From the NCBI GenBank assembly GCA_947564425.1, contig CANOBU010000008.1:1-41790 (forward strand): a stretch of DNA of 41,790 nt. The letters run 5' to 3'. The stretch is from an uncultured Eggerthellaceae bacterium. Lineage in GTDB: Bacteria; Actinomycetota; Coriobacteriia; Coriobacteriales; Eggerthellaceae. Below are positions 17,118 to 24,969 of this stretch, one piece after another. The translations under genes were made by a program, and so were the position numbers. Under the pieces are notes generated by a model. That model was not told the origin of the DNA and searched no databases. It saw nothing but the letters and a program-made list of their open reading frames with translations. Numbering within the stretch: the first letter of the stretch is position 1; each line of letters starts with the position of its first letter.

Positions 17118-18603
17118 TACGAAACTGCGCGGGAAGGTCGACTTCGAGCCGATCCAGCCCGGCACGGTGCGGATGTACGTGTGCGGCCCCACCGTGTACA
17201 ACTACATACACATAGGGAATGCCCGCACCTTCGTCAGCTTCGATATGATCCGCCGCTACCTGCTGTGGCGCGGCTACGAGGTGGATTTCGTGCAGAACGT
17301 CACCGACGTGGACGACAAGATCATCGCCAAGGCCAACGACGAGGGCCGCGATGCCGCCGAGGTGGCCCGCGAATACACGACGGCCTTCATCGAGGATATG
17401 CATGCCCTGGGCGTGATGGACCCCACGGTGCGCCCCCGGGCGACCGAGGAGATAGGGGCCATGATAGGCCTGGTGAAGGAGCTCATCGACGGCGGCCATG
17501 CCTATGCAGCCGATGACGGCGACGTGTACTTCAGCGTGCGCTCGTTTCCCGGCTACGGGCAGCTGAGCGGCTGCAATATCGATGAGATGGAGGCCGGCCA
17601 TCGCGACCTGCGCACCGAGGGCATCGGCGACCGCAAGCGCGACCCGCTCGACTTCGCCCTGTGGAAGGCGGCGAAGCCCGGCGAGCCCGCCTGGGATTCC
17701 CCGTGGGGGCCGGGGCGCCCCGGCTGGCACATCGAGTGCTCCTGCATGGCCGATAAGTACCTGGGGCTGCCCTTCGACATCCACGGCGGCGGGGCGGACC
17801 TCTGCTTCCCGCATCACGAGAACGAGCGGGCCCAGTCGGAGGCCGCCAGCGGCCTCACCTTCGCCCGCCATTGGATGCACGGCGGCATGCTGCAGGTGAA
17901 TTCCGAGAAGATGTCGAAGTCGCTGGGCAATTTCCTGCTGCTGCGCGAGATACTGAAGACGGTGGATCCCGCTGTGCTGCGCTTCCTCATGCTGCAGACC
18001 CATTACCGCTCGCCCCTGGACTATTCCACCGACCGCCTGGACGAGGCGGCCACGGCTCTGGAGCGCCTTAAGAACACCGTGCGCACCCTGCGCTGGGCGG
18101 CCGATAACGCCGCAGGCGATGAATCCGTGCTGGACGAGGCGGCCGTGGAAGGGGCCATCGCCGCGGTGCGCGGGGCCTTCACGGAGGCCATGGACGACGA
18201 CTTCAATAGCCCGAAGGCCCTGGGCGTCCTCTTCGATTTCAGCGCCCAGGCGAATTCGCTTACCGCCGGCAAGGCGCTGGGCCGGGACGATGGGCCCCGT
18301 GCCCGCGCCCTGGCCGATGCGCTGGTGGAGCTGATGGGCGTGTTCGGCATCGGCGAAGATGTGTTTTGCGACGAGGTTCAAGAGACCTTCCCGTCCGAGG
18401 TGGTGGCGCTGGCAGCCGAGCTTGCCGCCTACGGCGGCGATGACCCGCAGGCTGCCGTCGAGGCGCTGCTGGCGGTGCGGGCCGAGGCCCGGGCGGCCAA
18501 GGATTGGGCGGCGGCCGATGCCGTGCGCGACGGCCTGGCGGCCCTGGGCTTGGCGGTGAAGGATACGCCCCAAGGCGCCCAGCTGGAATTCACCGATCGC
18601 TGA
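17104..18603 (+). CDS. cysS: Cysteinyl-tRNA synthetase
   Basis: A 499-aa class I synthetase. Seen: the zinc Cys in [16 protein letters not shown] (Cys27, HIGN 36-39), further zinc ligands at Cys212 (GWHIECSC) and the PHHENE segment near residue 236, and the KMSKS loop (269-273). A helical anticodon-binding domain and a C-terminal cap follow. GAGGAAG lies before the ATG inside the end of ispF. The stop is 2 nt before the U32 gene. IspD-IspF-CysS linkage is common in actinobacteria and Firmicutes. Confidence 0.97.
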   Translation: MRIYDTKLRGKVDFEPIQPGTVRMYVCGPTVYNYIHIGNARTFVSFDMIRRYLLWRGYEVDFVQNVTDVDDKIIAKANDEGRDAAEVAREYTTAFIEDMHALGVMDPTVRPRATEEIGAMIGLVKELIDGGHAYAADDGDVYFSVRSFPGYGQLSGCNIDEMEAGHRDLRTEGIGDRKRDPLDFALWKAAKPGEPAWDSPWGPGRPGWHIECSCMADKYLGLPFDIHGGGADLCFPHHENERAQSEAASGLTFARHWMHGGMLQVNSEKMSKSLGNFLLLREILKTVDPAVLRFLMLQTHYRSPLDYSTDRLDEAATALERLKNTVRTLRWAADNAAGDESVLDEAAVEGAIAAVRGAFTEAMDDDFNSPKALGVLFDFSAQANSLTAGKALGRDDGPRARALADALVELMGVFGIGEDVFCDEVQETFPSEVVALAAELAAYGGDDPQAAVEALLAVRAEARAAKDWAAADAVRDGLAALGLAVKDTPQGAQLEFTDR

Positions 18604-18605
18604 CG

Positions 18606-19889
18606 ATGGGACCCCATACCCGCAAACCGGAGCTCCTGGCGCCTGCCGGGGGTTGGAGCCAGCTGCAGGCTGCCGTGCGCTTCGGGGCCGATGCCGTGTA
18701 TCTGGCCCTGGACCGCTTCGGCATGCGCGCCCGGGCCGAGAACTTCGCCTTGGACGATATGCCCCGTGTCATGGAGTATTGCCGCAGCCATGGCGTGAAG
18801 GTGGCGGTGGCCCTGAACACCCTGATGGACGATGGGGATATGGAGATGCTGCCGTCATACCTGGAGCCCTTGGCCCGCTGCGGCGTCGACCGCTTGATCC
18901 TGGGGGACATGGGGGCCTTCGCCCTGGCCCGGCAGGCGGTGCCCGACGCGGAGCTGTGCGTATCCACCCAGGCGTCGGTGATGAATGCCGCAGCGGCCCG
19001 GCAGTGGTACGGGCTGGGGGCCCGCCGCATCGTATGCGCCCGCGAGATGAGCCTGGATGCCATAGCGCGGATGCGCCGCCAGGTCCCCGACGACCTGCAA
19101 TTGGAGGCCTTCGCCCATGGCGCCATGTGCGTGGCCTATTCGGGCCGTTGCCTGCTGAGCTCCGTCATGACGGGGCGTTCCGGCAACAAGGGGGCCTGCG
19201 CCCAATCCTGCCGCTGGAGCTATGCCCTGGTGGAGGAGCAACGGCCCGGGGAGTTCTTCCCCATACAGGAGGACCAGCGCGGCACCTATGTGCTGAATTC
19301 CCAGGACCTCAACATGATCGCCCATCTGGATGCGATGGCGGCAGCGGGGATCGATTCCCTGAAGATCGAGGGGCGCAACAAGCAGGCGTTCTACGTGGCC
19401 ACAGTGGTAGGAGCCTATCGCAGCGTGCTGGACGGCGGTTCGGTGGAGGCCGCCCAGCGCGAGCTCTGCACTATCTCCCATAGGCCCTACGGCACCGGTT
19501 TCTACTTCGGCCCGGCTGGGCAGTCGGTGCAGCGCGATGGGTATATCAGGGAATGGGTGCATGCGGCCACCGTCGAGGATTGCGAGCCGGCAGCGCCCGG
19601 GCTCTGGAGGGCCACGGTGCTCTGCCATAACCGCTTCGCACCCGACGATGTGCTGGAGACGGTGAGCCCGGGGCGCCCGGCGCAGGCGTTCCGGCCCGGT
19701 CCTTTGCTGTGGCACGGCCCCACCGAGGGGGAGCGCCCCTTCGTCGAGCGCGGCCCGCTGACCCTCGACGAGGTGCGCAGCCAGTCCGCCCTGCAGCCGG
19801 CGGCCGTGGCCAACCGGTCCAAGGAGCACTACGTATTCGAATGCAGCTGCGAGCTGCATCCCGGCGATTTCCTGCGCCGGGAGGAATGA
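18606..19889 (+). CDS. U32 family protein, TrhP-like (tRNA wobble uridine hydroxylation)
   Basis: A 427-aa U32 peptidase-family protein. Seen: the N-terminal TIM-barrel start PELLAPAGGWSQLQAAVRFG, and the family signature EAFAHGAMCVAYSGRCLLSS with four cysteines at 175, 182, 198 and 202 that fit an Fe-S cluster. Known of the family: E. coli TrhP (YegQ) uses prephenate to make 5-hydroxyuridine at position 34 of tRNAs; the sister protein RlhA acts on 23S rRNA. Size and the single-module architecture fit TrhP better than the long RlhA, but this is not decided by sequence alone. It starts 2 nt after cysS, without a clear ribosome site, so translation is probably coupled. Confidence 0.8.
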   Translation: MGPHTRKPELLAPAGGWSQLQAAVRFGADAVYLALDRFGMRARAENFALDDMPRVMEYCRSHGVKVAVALNTLMDDGDMEMLPSYLEPLARCGVDRLILGDMGAFALARQAVPDAELCVSTQASVMNAAAARQWYGLGARRIVCAREMSLDAIARMRRQVPDDLQLEAFAHGAMCVAYSGRCLLSSVMTGRSGNKGACAQSCRWSYALVEEQRPGEFFPIQEDQRGTYVLNSQDLNMIAHLDAMAAAGIDSLKIEGRNKQAFYVATVVGAYRSVLDGGSVEAAQRELCTISHRPYGTGFYFGPAGQSVQRDGYIREWVHAATVEDCEPAAPGLWRATVLCHNRFAPDDVLETVSPGRPAQAFRPGPLLWHGPTEGERPFVERGPLTLDEVRSQSALQPAAVANRSKEHYVFECSCELHPGDFLRREE

Positions 19890-19904
19890 AGTGTGCCGAA
19901 AGTG

Positions 19905-19920
19905 AACGTCCCCCGACACA
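19905..19920 (+). repeat. Dispersed intergenic motif AACGTCCCCnGACACA, copy 1
   Basis: AACGTCCCCCGACACA in the 58-nt gap between the U32 gene and the cation-efflux gene. The same 16-mer differing at one base recurs at 24836-24851, and GTGTCGGGGGACG (reverse orientation) at 37661-37673. GTGTG upstream (19891-19895) can pair with CACAC (19917-19921). Confidence 0.5.
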
Positions 19921-19947
19921 CCGGGATAAGCGAAGGAGTTTCGTTTC

Positions 19948-20871
19948 ATGGCAACCGATTCCGCGCATGAGCCCCTTGCGCGTTCGCACCAGGTAGAGCG
20001 CGTCCTCTGGTTCGTCTTCGTCCTGAACCTGGCCGTTGCGGCGGCCAAGTTCTTCTATGGCTTGGCTTCCGGTTCCAGCGCCATGCAAGCCGACGGCATC
20101 CATTCCGTCTTCGATTCCCTGGGCAACGTGATAGGCCTGGTGGGGGTGGCCCTGGCGGCCAAGCCGGCCGATCCCGGCCACCCTTACGGCCATGCGAAGT
20201 TCGAGACCTACGGGTCGATGGCCATCGGGGTGCTCCTGCTGGTGGCTGCCTTCGAGGTGGGCTCCGGTGCCGTCGAGCGCCTGATGTCCGGCACCTACAC
20301 GGCCGATGTCACAGCGGTCTCCTTCGTCGTGATGGTGGCCACCCTGGCCGTGAACATCTCCGTCACCCTGTACGAGCGCCATCGGGGGCGCCAGCTGGCA
20401 AGCCAGATCCTGAAAGCCGATGCGGCCCATACGCTCTCGGATGTGTTCGTGTCGGTGGGCGTGCTGGTCTCGCTGGGGTTCGTGGCTGCCGGTTTCCCCT
20501 TGGCCGACCCCCTCATGGCCCTGGTGGTGACGTTCTTCATTCTGCTGTCGGCTCTCAGCGTGTTCCGCTCGGCTTTGCGCACGCTCTCGGACCATGCCTG
20601 CATCCCCGCCGAGCAGATACAGGCCGTGGCTGGGGAGGTGCCGGGGCTGCGGGAGGTCCACTGCATCCGCACCCGCGGCACCGAGGGCGAGGTCTACTGC
20701 GACCTGCACGGATTGGTGGATCCCTCCATGACGGTGCTGGAGGCCCATCGCCTGGGCGACCGCCTGGAGGAAGCCATCAAGCAGCGCTTCCCGCAGGTGA
20801 AGGAGGTCCTCGTGCACATCGAACCCTACGGCTACGACGACGATGGCCGGGAGCTGCCTTCGCATTCATGA
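19948..20871 (+). CDS. Cation diffusion facilitator (CDF) family transporter
   Basis: A 307-aa membrane protein exporting divalent metal in exchange for protons. Seen: six likely membrane helices, the metal-site motifs ADGIHSVFDSLGN (His52, Asp56) and ADAAHTLSDVFVS (His161, Asp165), the HPYGHAKFETYG loop after helix 2, and a cytoplasmic C-terminal domain from about residue 215 (VHCIRTRGTEGEVYCDLHG). The H-x3-D pair in both sites fits zinc- or broad-specificity members; the metal is not certain. AAGGAG precedes the ATG. It stands alone between two motif-bearing gaps. Confidence 0.9.
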   Translation: MATDSAHEPLARSHQVERVLWFVFVLNLAVAAAKFFYGLASGSSAMQADGIHSVFDSLGNVIGLVGVALAAKPADPGHPYGHAKFETYGSMAIGVLLLVAAFEVGSGAVERLMSGTYTADVTAVSFVVMVATLAVNISVTLYERHRGRQLASQILKADAAHTLSDVFVSVGVLVSLGFVAAGFPLADPLMALVVTFFILLSALSVFRSALRTLSDHACIPAEQIQAVAGEVPGLREVHCIRTRGTEGEVYCDLHGLVDPSMTVLEAHRLGDRLEEAIKQRFPQVKEVLVHIEPYGYDDDGRELPSHS

Positions 20872-20885
20872 CGGGTGCGCCGGCG

Positions 20886-20922
20886 ATGGCAGGGGACGAT
20901 GGAGGCGAACGTCCCCTGCCAT
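20886..20922. repeat. Perfect 13-bp hairpin built on GGGGACG / CGTCCCC
   Basis: The arms 20886-20898 and 20910-20922 are exact reverse complements around an 11-nt loop. The loop-side ends read GGGGACG and GAACGTCCCC, sharing the core of the dispersed motif at 19905 and 24836. No U-run follows, so it is a poor intrinsic terminator for the efflux gene. Confidence 0.6.
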
Positions 20923-21003
20923 GGGGCCTGCTTTGGCATCTGGGTGTTTTGGGCACCGCGCGGGGGCGTGGCATGCCTATTCCCGCGCCCGGGCGCCTCG
21001 TGT

Positions 21004-21032
21004 TTCCCAAGCGCCTCCGTTCTTGCTATCAT
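21004..21032 (+). promoter_or_regulatory. Promoter of the 99-aa protein gene
   Basis: TTCCCA (21004-21009), 17 nt, TATCAT (21027-21032) preceded by TGC. Start near 21039, leader about 30 nt. Confidence 0.6.
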
Positions 21033-21068
21033 GGGGGCAGGTAAACCCGATCCTTGAAGGAGGATGCC

Positions 21069-21368
21069 ATGGGAGTGAAAGCAGAGGAGAAGCTCGAGAT
21101 ATCTTTAGACGACCTGAAGACGTACCTGCACACGAACCATTCCGTCTACATGGATACGCCCGAGGGGAACTATTACCTCACCGATGTGAACGACCGCTAT
21201 TGGCGCGTTCAGGACACCTCCCAGCTGAACGAGAAGGAGCATTACGTTGATTGCTCCGAGCTGGTGCCTACCATCAGCGAGTTTTTGGACCTCCCGTTCC
21301 ACCATCATGGGAAGTCCATCGCCGAGCTCTTCGATTCCTCCGATTTCTATGCATCCGAGGTCGCCTAG
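21069..21368 (+). CDS. Small acidic protein of unknown function
   Basis: A 99-aa protein, not recognised. Seen: an acidic N-terminal helix (KAEEKLEISLDDLKTYL), then an aromatic-rich middle (NYYLTDVNDRYWRVQD) and a C-terminal FLDLPFHHHGKSIAELF with three consecutive His. No signal peptide or membrane span. AAGGAGG lies 5 nt before the ATG, and the gene has its own promoter and terminator, so it is a genuine and probably well-translated monocistronic unit. Confidence 0.75.
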   Translation: MGVKAEEKLEISLDDLKTYLHTNHSVYMDTPEGNYYLTDVNDRYWRVQDTSQLNEKEHYVDCSELVPTISEFLDLPFHHHGKSIAELFDSSDFYASEVA

Positions 21369-21397
21369 CCGGCCGATGCCTGCGAACACAACCGAAC

Positions 21398-21426
21398 AAG
21401 GCGGCCCGCTGCATGCGGGCCGCTTT
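21398..21426 (+). terminator. Terminator of the 99-aa protein gene
   Basis: A 9-bp GC stem (21401-21409 with 21415-21423), extended by a G-T pair and two A-T pairs, with a short TTT end. Confidence 0.7.
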
Positions 21427-21521
21427 CATAAGCGGCTCCCGCCCGGCGCGGTCGAATGCAGCCGTTCCCGCAGCTTCGCTTCCGAATTGTGAAGACTGTC
21501 GGGCCGCTCGGATTATTCCGC

Positions 21522-21549
21522 TTGACCCCTGTTGCGGTTCTGCTAATAT
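21522..21549 (+). promoter_or_regulatory. tRNA-Ala promoter
   Basis: TTGACC (21522-21527), 16 nt, TAATAT (21544-21549) preceded by TGC. Predicted start near 21556, 10 nt before the tRNA. Confidence 0.75.
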
Positions 21550-21565
21550 AGTCAACGCACTTTTC

Positions 21566-21641
21566 GGGGCCTTAGCTCAGCTGGGAGAGCGCATGGCTGG
21601 CAGCCATGAGGTCAGGGGTTCGATCCCCCTAGGCTCCACCA
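21566..21641 (+). tRNA. tRNA-Ala (anticodon GGC)
   Basis: A 76-nt cloverleaf. The acceptor GGGGCCT pairs with AGGCTCC (one G-T), followed by A and encoded CCA. The D arm is TTAGCTCAGCTGGGAGAGC. The anticodon arm CATGG-CTGGCAG-CCATG gives GGC, reading GCC and GCU, the former being the dominant alanine codon in this window. The T arm contains GGTTCGATC. Confidence 0.97.
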
Positions 21642-21652
21642 GAGCGATTTAT

Positions 21653-21682
21653 GACGGACACCTGCGGGTGTTCGTCTTGTTT
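21653..21682 (+). terminator. tRNA-Ala terminator
   Basis: A 10-bp stem (21653-21662 with 21667-21676, one G-T) with loop TGCG, then TTGTTT. Confidence 0.8.
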
Positions 21683-21742
21683 ATCAGGGTCGATTCTGTC
21701 CGAACGGGCCCATTCCTGCTTCCCTTGATGGTCCGTAGCGCC

Positions 21743-21769
21743 TTGACAGCACGGGCGATGTGCTATTAT
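21743..21769 (+). promoter_or_regulatory. Mrp-like gene promoter
   Basis: A consensus TTGACA (21743-21748) and TATTAT (21764-21769) preceded by TGC. The spacer is only 15 nt, short for sigma-70, which the extended -10 may offset. Start near 21776, leader about 30 nt. Confidence 0.6.
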
Positions 21770-21805
21770 TCCGGACAAGGAACAAAAGAGAGAGCGAGGA
21801 AACCA

Positions 21806-22684
21806 ATGGCAGACAACAACGAAGAGCTCGACTGCGGAGGTGCGTGCTCCGGCTGCAGCGTGAGCGACTGCGGGTCGCGCACGGAGCCGCCGCGCCCCAA
21901 GGGACGCAAGGACATCAAGCACATCATAGGCGTGGTATCCGGCAAGGGCGGCGTGGGCAAGTCCCTGGTCACCAGCCTGCTGGCCAGCGAGATGGCGCGC
22001 CGCGGCCACAAGGTGGCCATCCTGGATGCCGATATCACCGGGCCGTCCATCCCGAAATCCTTCGGCCTGAAGCCGGGCCTTTCCGCCGATGCCGACGGCA
22101 TTAACCCCGCCGTCACCGATAACGGCATCAAGGTGATGTCGCTGAACCTCATGGTGCCCCAGGACGATACGCCCGTGGCTTGGCGCGGCCCCGTCATCAG
22201 CGGCGTGCTGAACCAGTTCTGGGACGAGACCAACTGGGAGGACGTCGACTACATGTTCGTGGACATGCCTCCGGGAACCTCCGATGTGTTCCTGACGGTG
22301 CTGCAGTCGTTCCATCTGGACGGCATCGTCACGGTGTCGGCGCCCCAGGAGCTCGTGGCCATGATCGTGGGCAAGGCCGTGAACCTGGCCAAGGACCTCA
22401 AGGTGCCGGTGCTGGGCCTGGTGGAGAACATGGCCTACTTCAAGTGCGACGAATGCTCCAAGGAGCACTGGATCTTCGGCGAGCCCCAGGGTGCCGCCGT
22501 GGCCGAGCGCTACGGCATCGAAGCGGTGGCCACGCTGCCGCTCGACCCCGCCTTCGCGGCCGCCGTCGATGCCGGCAAGGTGGATGCCTACGACCCCCAG
22601 GGGGCCTTGGACGATATCCTGGCCCAGGTCGAGGCTGTGGCCTCCAGCGCTGCCGCCGATGCCATCGAGGAGGCGGACGCCTAG
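21806..22684 (+). CDS. Mrp/Nbp35-type Fe-S cluster carrier ATPase
   Basis: A 292-aa P-loop ATPase of the MRP/ApbC/Nbp35 group that binds and delivers [4Fe-4S] clusters in the cytoplasm. Seen: an N-terminal Cys cluster (Cys10, 14, 17, 22) resembling the extra cluster site of Nbp35, the deviant Walker A GKGGVGKS (46-53), FVDMPPGTSDV (switch II region), and a C-terminal CDEC pair (Cys214, Cys217) that bridges the dimer cluster. There is no N-terminal MIP18-like domain, unlike E. coli Mrp. GAGGA precedes the ATG. Its own promoter lies just upstream. Confidence 0.92.
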   Translation: MADNNEELDCGGACSGCSVSDCGSRTEPPRPKGRKDIKHIIGVVSGKGGVGKSLVTSLLASEMARRGHKVAILDADITGPSIPKSFGLKPGLSADADGINPAVTDNGIKVMSLNLMVPQDDTPVAWRGPVISGVLNQFWDETNWEDVDYMFVDMPPGTSDVFLTVLQSFHLDGIVTVSAPQELVAMIVGKAVNLAKDLKVPVLGLVENMAYFKCDECSKEHWIFGEPQGAAVAERYGIEAVATLPLDPAFAAAVDAGKVDAYDPQGALDDILAQVEAVASSAAADAIEEADA

Positions 22685-22767
22685 GCGCTCGGTCAGGGCA
22701 TGCTGCCGGGTCCGGGTGCCCTGTATTGCCGCGCTCGACTGCGCCTGTTACGCCTGATTTCGGCTGC

Positions 22768-22834
22768 GAACCCCGCATTCGTCGCGCCATCTGGCATCGC
22801 CTGTCAGATGACGCCTCGGATGCGGGGTTCTTTC
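22768..22834 (+). repeat. Intergenic hairpin array, unit 1
   Basis: The outer stem GAACCCCGCAT (22768-22778) pairs perfectly with ATGCGGGGTTC (22820-22830). The inner stem CATCTG (22788-22793) pairs with CAGATG (22805-22810) and extends past one mismatch. TTTC follows. Layout and sequence match unit 3 at 22894. The gap 22685-23027 contains no credible gene. Confidence 0.75.
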
Positions 22835-22850
22835 AAGGGAAGCTGTCGGA

Positions 22851-22875
22851 TACCCCGTCGAATGCGGGGTTTTTC
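22851..22875 (+). repeat. Intergenic hairpin array, unit 2 (short derivative)
   Basis: ACCCCG (22852-22857) pairs with CGGGGT (22865-22870), and TTTT follows. Its right half GAATGCGGGGTT matches the right ends of units 1 and 3, as if the inner palindrome had been deleted. It looks like an efficient intrinsic terminator. Confidence 0.65.
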
Positions 22876-22893
22876 CTTGCATGCCTGCGCTGG

Positions 22894-22958
22894 AATCCCG
22901 CATTCGGCACCTTATCTGGCACCGTCTGCCAGATAGTGCCTGCAATGCGGGGTTTTCT
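22894..22958 (+). repeat. Intergenic hairpin array, unit 3
   Basis: The outer stem 22894-22904 pairs with 22944-22954 (11 bp, one wobble). Inner stems are GGCAC (22906-22910) with GTGCC (22936-22940) and TATCTGGC (22913-22920) with GCCAGATA (22928-22935), around a 7-nt loop; a 2-nt bulge (CT) separates them. TTTTCTC follows. It is the most perfect copy of the element. Confidence 0.75.
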
Positions 22959-22991
22959 CATGAGTGCAACCTGCTTTACCAGACATAGTCC

Positions 22992-22997
22992 TATAAT
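22992..22997 (+). promoter_or_regulatory. -10 box of the amidohydrolase gene
   Basis: A consensus TATAAT about 30 nt before the start codon. There is no clear -35 at standard spacing. Confidence 0.5.
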
Positions 22998-23027
22998 GGG
23001 TTCATCACCGGAGAAGGAGGAGAACCT

Positions 23028-24323
23028 ATGCTCTTCAAGGATATAACCATCCTCGACGAGGATTTCGAGGCGCAGCCCCATCGGTGGGTAGGTGTGGAAG
23101 GCGCCGTCATCACCTATATCGGCGATGCAGCCCCCGCCGATGCCGCGCGCTTCGGGGAAGCCTACGACGGCCGCGGCAAGCTGCTGATGCCGGCCCTCTA
23201 CAACGCCCACAGCCATGCTCCCATGACGCTTCTGCGCGGCTATGCCGAGAACCTGCCCCTGCAGGCATGGCTCGAGCAGAAGTGCTGGCCCTTCGAGGCG
23301 AAGATGACGCCCGAGGATAATTATTGGGCCTGCAAGCTGGCCCTGGCCGAGATGGCCCGTTTCGGCGTGGCCAGCATGTCCGACATGTACTATGCCACGC
23401 CCGAGCGCGTCCAGGCGGTGGAAGAGGCCCATATGAAGGCGAACCTCTGCGAGGGCCTGCTGGCCTTCGAGCCCAAGCCCTACAGCGAATACCCGATCTG
23501 CCAGATGAACGAGCAGTTCGTACGCGAGTACAACGGCGCCTGCGACGGCCGCATCGTCATCGACTACAACATCCACGGCGAGTACACATCGAACGAGCAG
23601 ACCTGCCGCGATATCGTGGCCATCGTGAAGGAGAAGGGGCTGCGCCTGCACATCCATGCCTCCGAGACGCGAAGCGAGGTAGAGGAGTGCCGCGGGCGCC
23701 ATGGCGGCCTGTCGCCCATCGGCTACTTCGATTCCATCGGCGCCTTCGACGTTCCCTGCACGGCCGCCCATTGCGTATGGGTCGACGAGGGGGATATCGC
23801 CATCCTGGCCGATAAGGGTGTGTTCGTGGCCAACAACCCTGCATCCAACATGAAGCTCGCCAGCGGCTTCGCCCCCATTCCGGCCCTGTTGGCCGCCGGC
23901 GCCAATGTATGCCTGGGCACCGACGGCATGGCTTCGAACAACAACCATGACATGTTCAAGGACCTGTACCTGATGGCGCTTATATACAAGGGCTCCACCC
24001 TGGACCCCACGGTGATAACCCCCCGGCAGGCCCTGGCCGCTGCCACCCGCATGGGCGCGCTATCCCAGGGGCGCAAGGATTGCGGCCTGGTGAAAGAGGG
24101 CTTCCGCGCCGACCTGTGCGTGCTGGATACCGACGGCCCTTCCTGGTGCCCCTGCAACGACCTGCTGACGAACGTAGTGTATGCGGGCCATGGCAGCGAT
24201 GTGGTGCTCACCATGTGCGACGGTGCCGTGGTATACCGCGACGGCGAGTACCCCGGCATCGACCTCGAGCGCGTGGAGGCCGAGGTGGCCGAGCGGACGG
24301 TGCGCATCCAGCGCGAGCTCTAG
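23028..24323 (+). CDS. Amidohydrolase, MTA/SAH deaminase-like
   Basis: A 431-aa metal-dependent hydrolase of the MtaD/SsnA/TrzN group. Seen: the HxH metal ligands in NAHSHAPMTLLRGYAENLPL (His61, His63), a third His in HIHASET (208-210), His248 in AHCVWVDEGD, and the catalytic Asp299 in GTDGMASNNNHDM. The stretch after HxH is typical of 5-methylthioadenosine/S-adenosylhomocysteine deaminases, which turn those nucleosides into inosine derivatives; related enzymes act on other aminopurines or triazines, so the substrate is inferred. AAGGAGG lies 7 nt before the ATG. The gene is isolated behind the hairpin array. Confidence 0.87.
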   Translation: MLFKDITILDEDFEAQPHRWVGVEGAVITYIGDAAPADAARFGEAYDGRGKLLMPALYNAHSHAPMTLLRGYAENLPLQAWLEQKCWPFEAKMTPEDNYWACKLALAEMARFGVASMSDMYYATPERVQAVEEAHMKANLCEGLLAFEPKPYSEYPICQMNEQFVREYNGACDGRIVIDYNIHGEYTSNEQTCRDIVAIVKEKGLRLHIHASETRSEVEECRGRHGGLSPIGYFDSIGAFDVPCTAAHCVWVDEGDIAILADKGVFVANNPASNMKLASGFAPIPALLAAGANVCLGTDGMASNNNHDMFKDLYLMALIYKGSTLDPTVITPRQALAAATRMGALSQGRKDCGLVKEGFRADLCVLDTDGPSWCPCNDLLTNVVYAGHGSDVVLTMCDGAVVYRDGEYPGIDLERVEAEVAERTVRIQREL

Positions 24324-24356
24324 CCTGCTTCGCCTTCCGGCGCATTTCGTTTTCCA

Positions 24357-24384
24357 AGGCCCTGTCAACCATATGACAGGGCCT
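24357..24384 (+). terminator. Stem-loop after the amidohydrolase gene
   Basis: A perfect 11-bp inverted repeat (24357-24367 with 24374-24384) with loop ACCATA. No U-run follows, so termination strength is uncertain. Confidence 0.5.
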
Positions 24385-24608
24385 ACTATATCCGTCCTGG
24401 AATCATCGGTGCAAAATCAGCACGGTCGTTGCATCTGCCGCAACACTTCTGATACACATCTGAACTGGGGAAATGCAAAGGACAACTGCGGTGCTTCCAA
24501 GGGCGGCCCGCCGTTCGCAGATGCGATCCCAAGCGCGCCTCGGCTTCCTTTAAGGTGGTCTCGCTGCTTCGGGCGGCAAGCGTAACCGATTCAAGAAGGA
24601 GATTCGAA

Positions 24609-24767
24609 ATGGCCGAGAACAACACCCGCAACTACGCCGACATGACCGTCGAGGAGGTCATCAAGACCGTTATCCGCGACGGCAAGATCCAGGGCACCGT
24701 GACCATCCCCCTGCGCCGCAACGGCTATCACAGCTGCTGCAACGTGATGTACGCCGAGGAGATCTAA
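24609..24767 (+). CDS. Conserved-looking 52-aa protein of unknown function
   Basis: A small protein, not recognised. Seen: an amphipathic N-terminal half (YADMTVEEVIKTVIRDGK), then a strand-like GTVTIPLRRNGYHSCC ending in adjacent cysteines. AAGGAG lies 7 nt before the ATG, and a strong terminator follows at 24793. The 224 nt upstream (24385-24608) hold no credible gene; the first part is lower in GC than the rest of the window and contains small stems such as GTTGC/GCAAC near 24428-24444, with no riboswitch class recognised. The combination of long leader, good ribosome site and terminator supports a real gene. Confidence 0.65.
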   Translation: MAENNTRNYADMTVEEVIKTVIRDGKIQGTVTIPLRRNGYHSCCNVMYAEEI

Positions 24768-24792
24768 ACCCCGGCCCGCACGAGCGGAACCC

Positions 24793-24828
24793 GAAGCGCC
24801 CTTCCATCCGGGAGGGCGCTTCTTCTTT
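24793..24828 (+). terminator. Terminator of the 52-aa protein gene
   Basis: A 13-bp stem (24793-24805 with 24810-24822, one G-T) with a 4-nt loop, followed by the T-rich TCTTCTTT. Confidence 0.8.
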
Positions 24829-24835
24829 GCATGCG

Positions 24836-24851
24836 AACGTCCCCAGACACA
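24836..24851 (+). repeat. Dispersed intergenic motif AACGTCCCCnGACACA, copy 2
   Basis: AACGTCCCCAGACACA, one base different from copy 1 at 19905. It is flanked by GCATG (24829-24833) and CATGC (24850-24854), which are complementary and could close a short hairpin. Confidence 0.5.
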
Positions 24852-24969
24852 TGCTTGCCCCGGGTCCGGGCGTGGCCATTGCCGCTGCGGGCCCTAACCG
24901 CTCCGAAATGGGATACACTGGTTACATCGTAAAGCGGGCTTGCGCCCTCGGCTGAAAGATGGTGATAGT

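Noticed and set aside
22768..22958. CRISPR array
   Set aside because: Only three units, unequal in length, with internal palindromes and no distinct spacers; no cas genes are present.
22180..23046. An alternative long plus-strand frame through the Mrp gene and hairpin array
   Set aside because: Out of frame with the Walker-motif ATPase and composed of Arg/Gly-rich shadow sequence; the array region is palindromic, not coding.
24181..24585. A 134-aa plus-strand open frame overlapping the amidohydrolase end
   Set aside because: No ribosome site, Ser/Arg/Pro-rich shadow composition, and it runs through the stem-loop at 24357.
24385..24608. A known riboswitch in the leader of the 52-aa protein gene
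   Set aside because: I looked for cobalamin, TPP, SAM, glycine, c-di-GMP and T-box landmarks and saw none convincingly.
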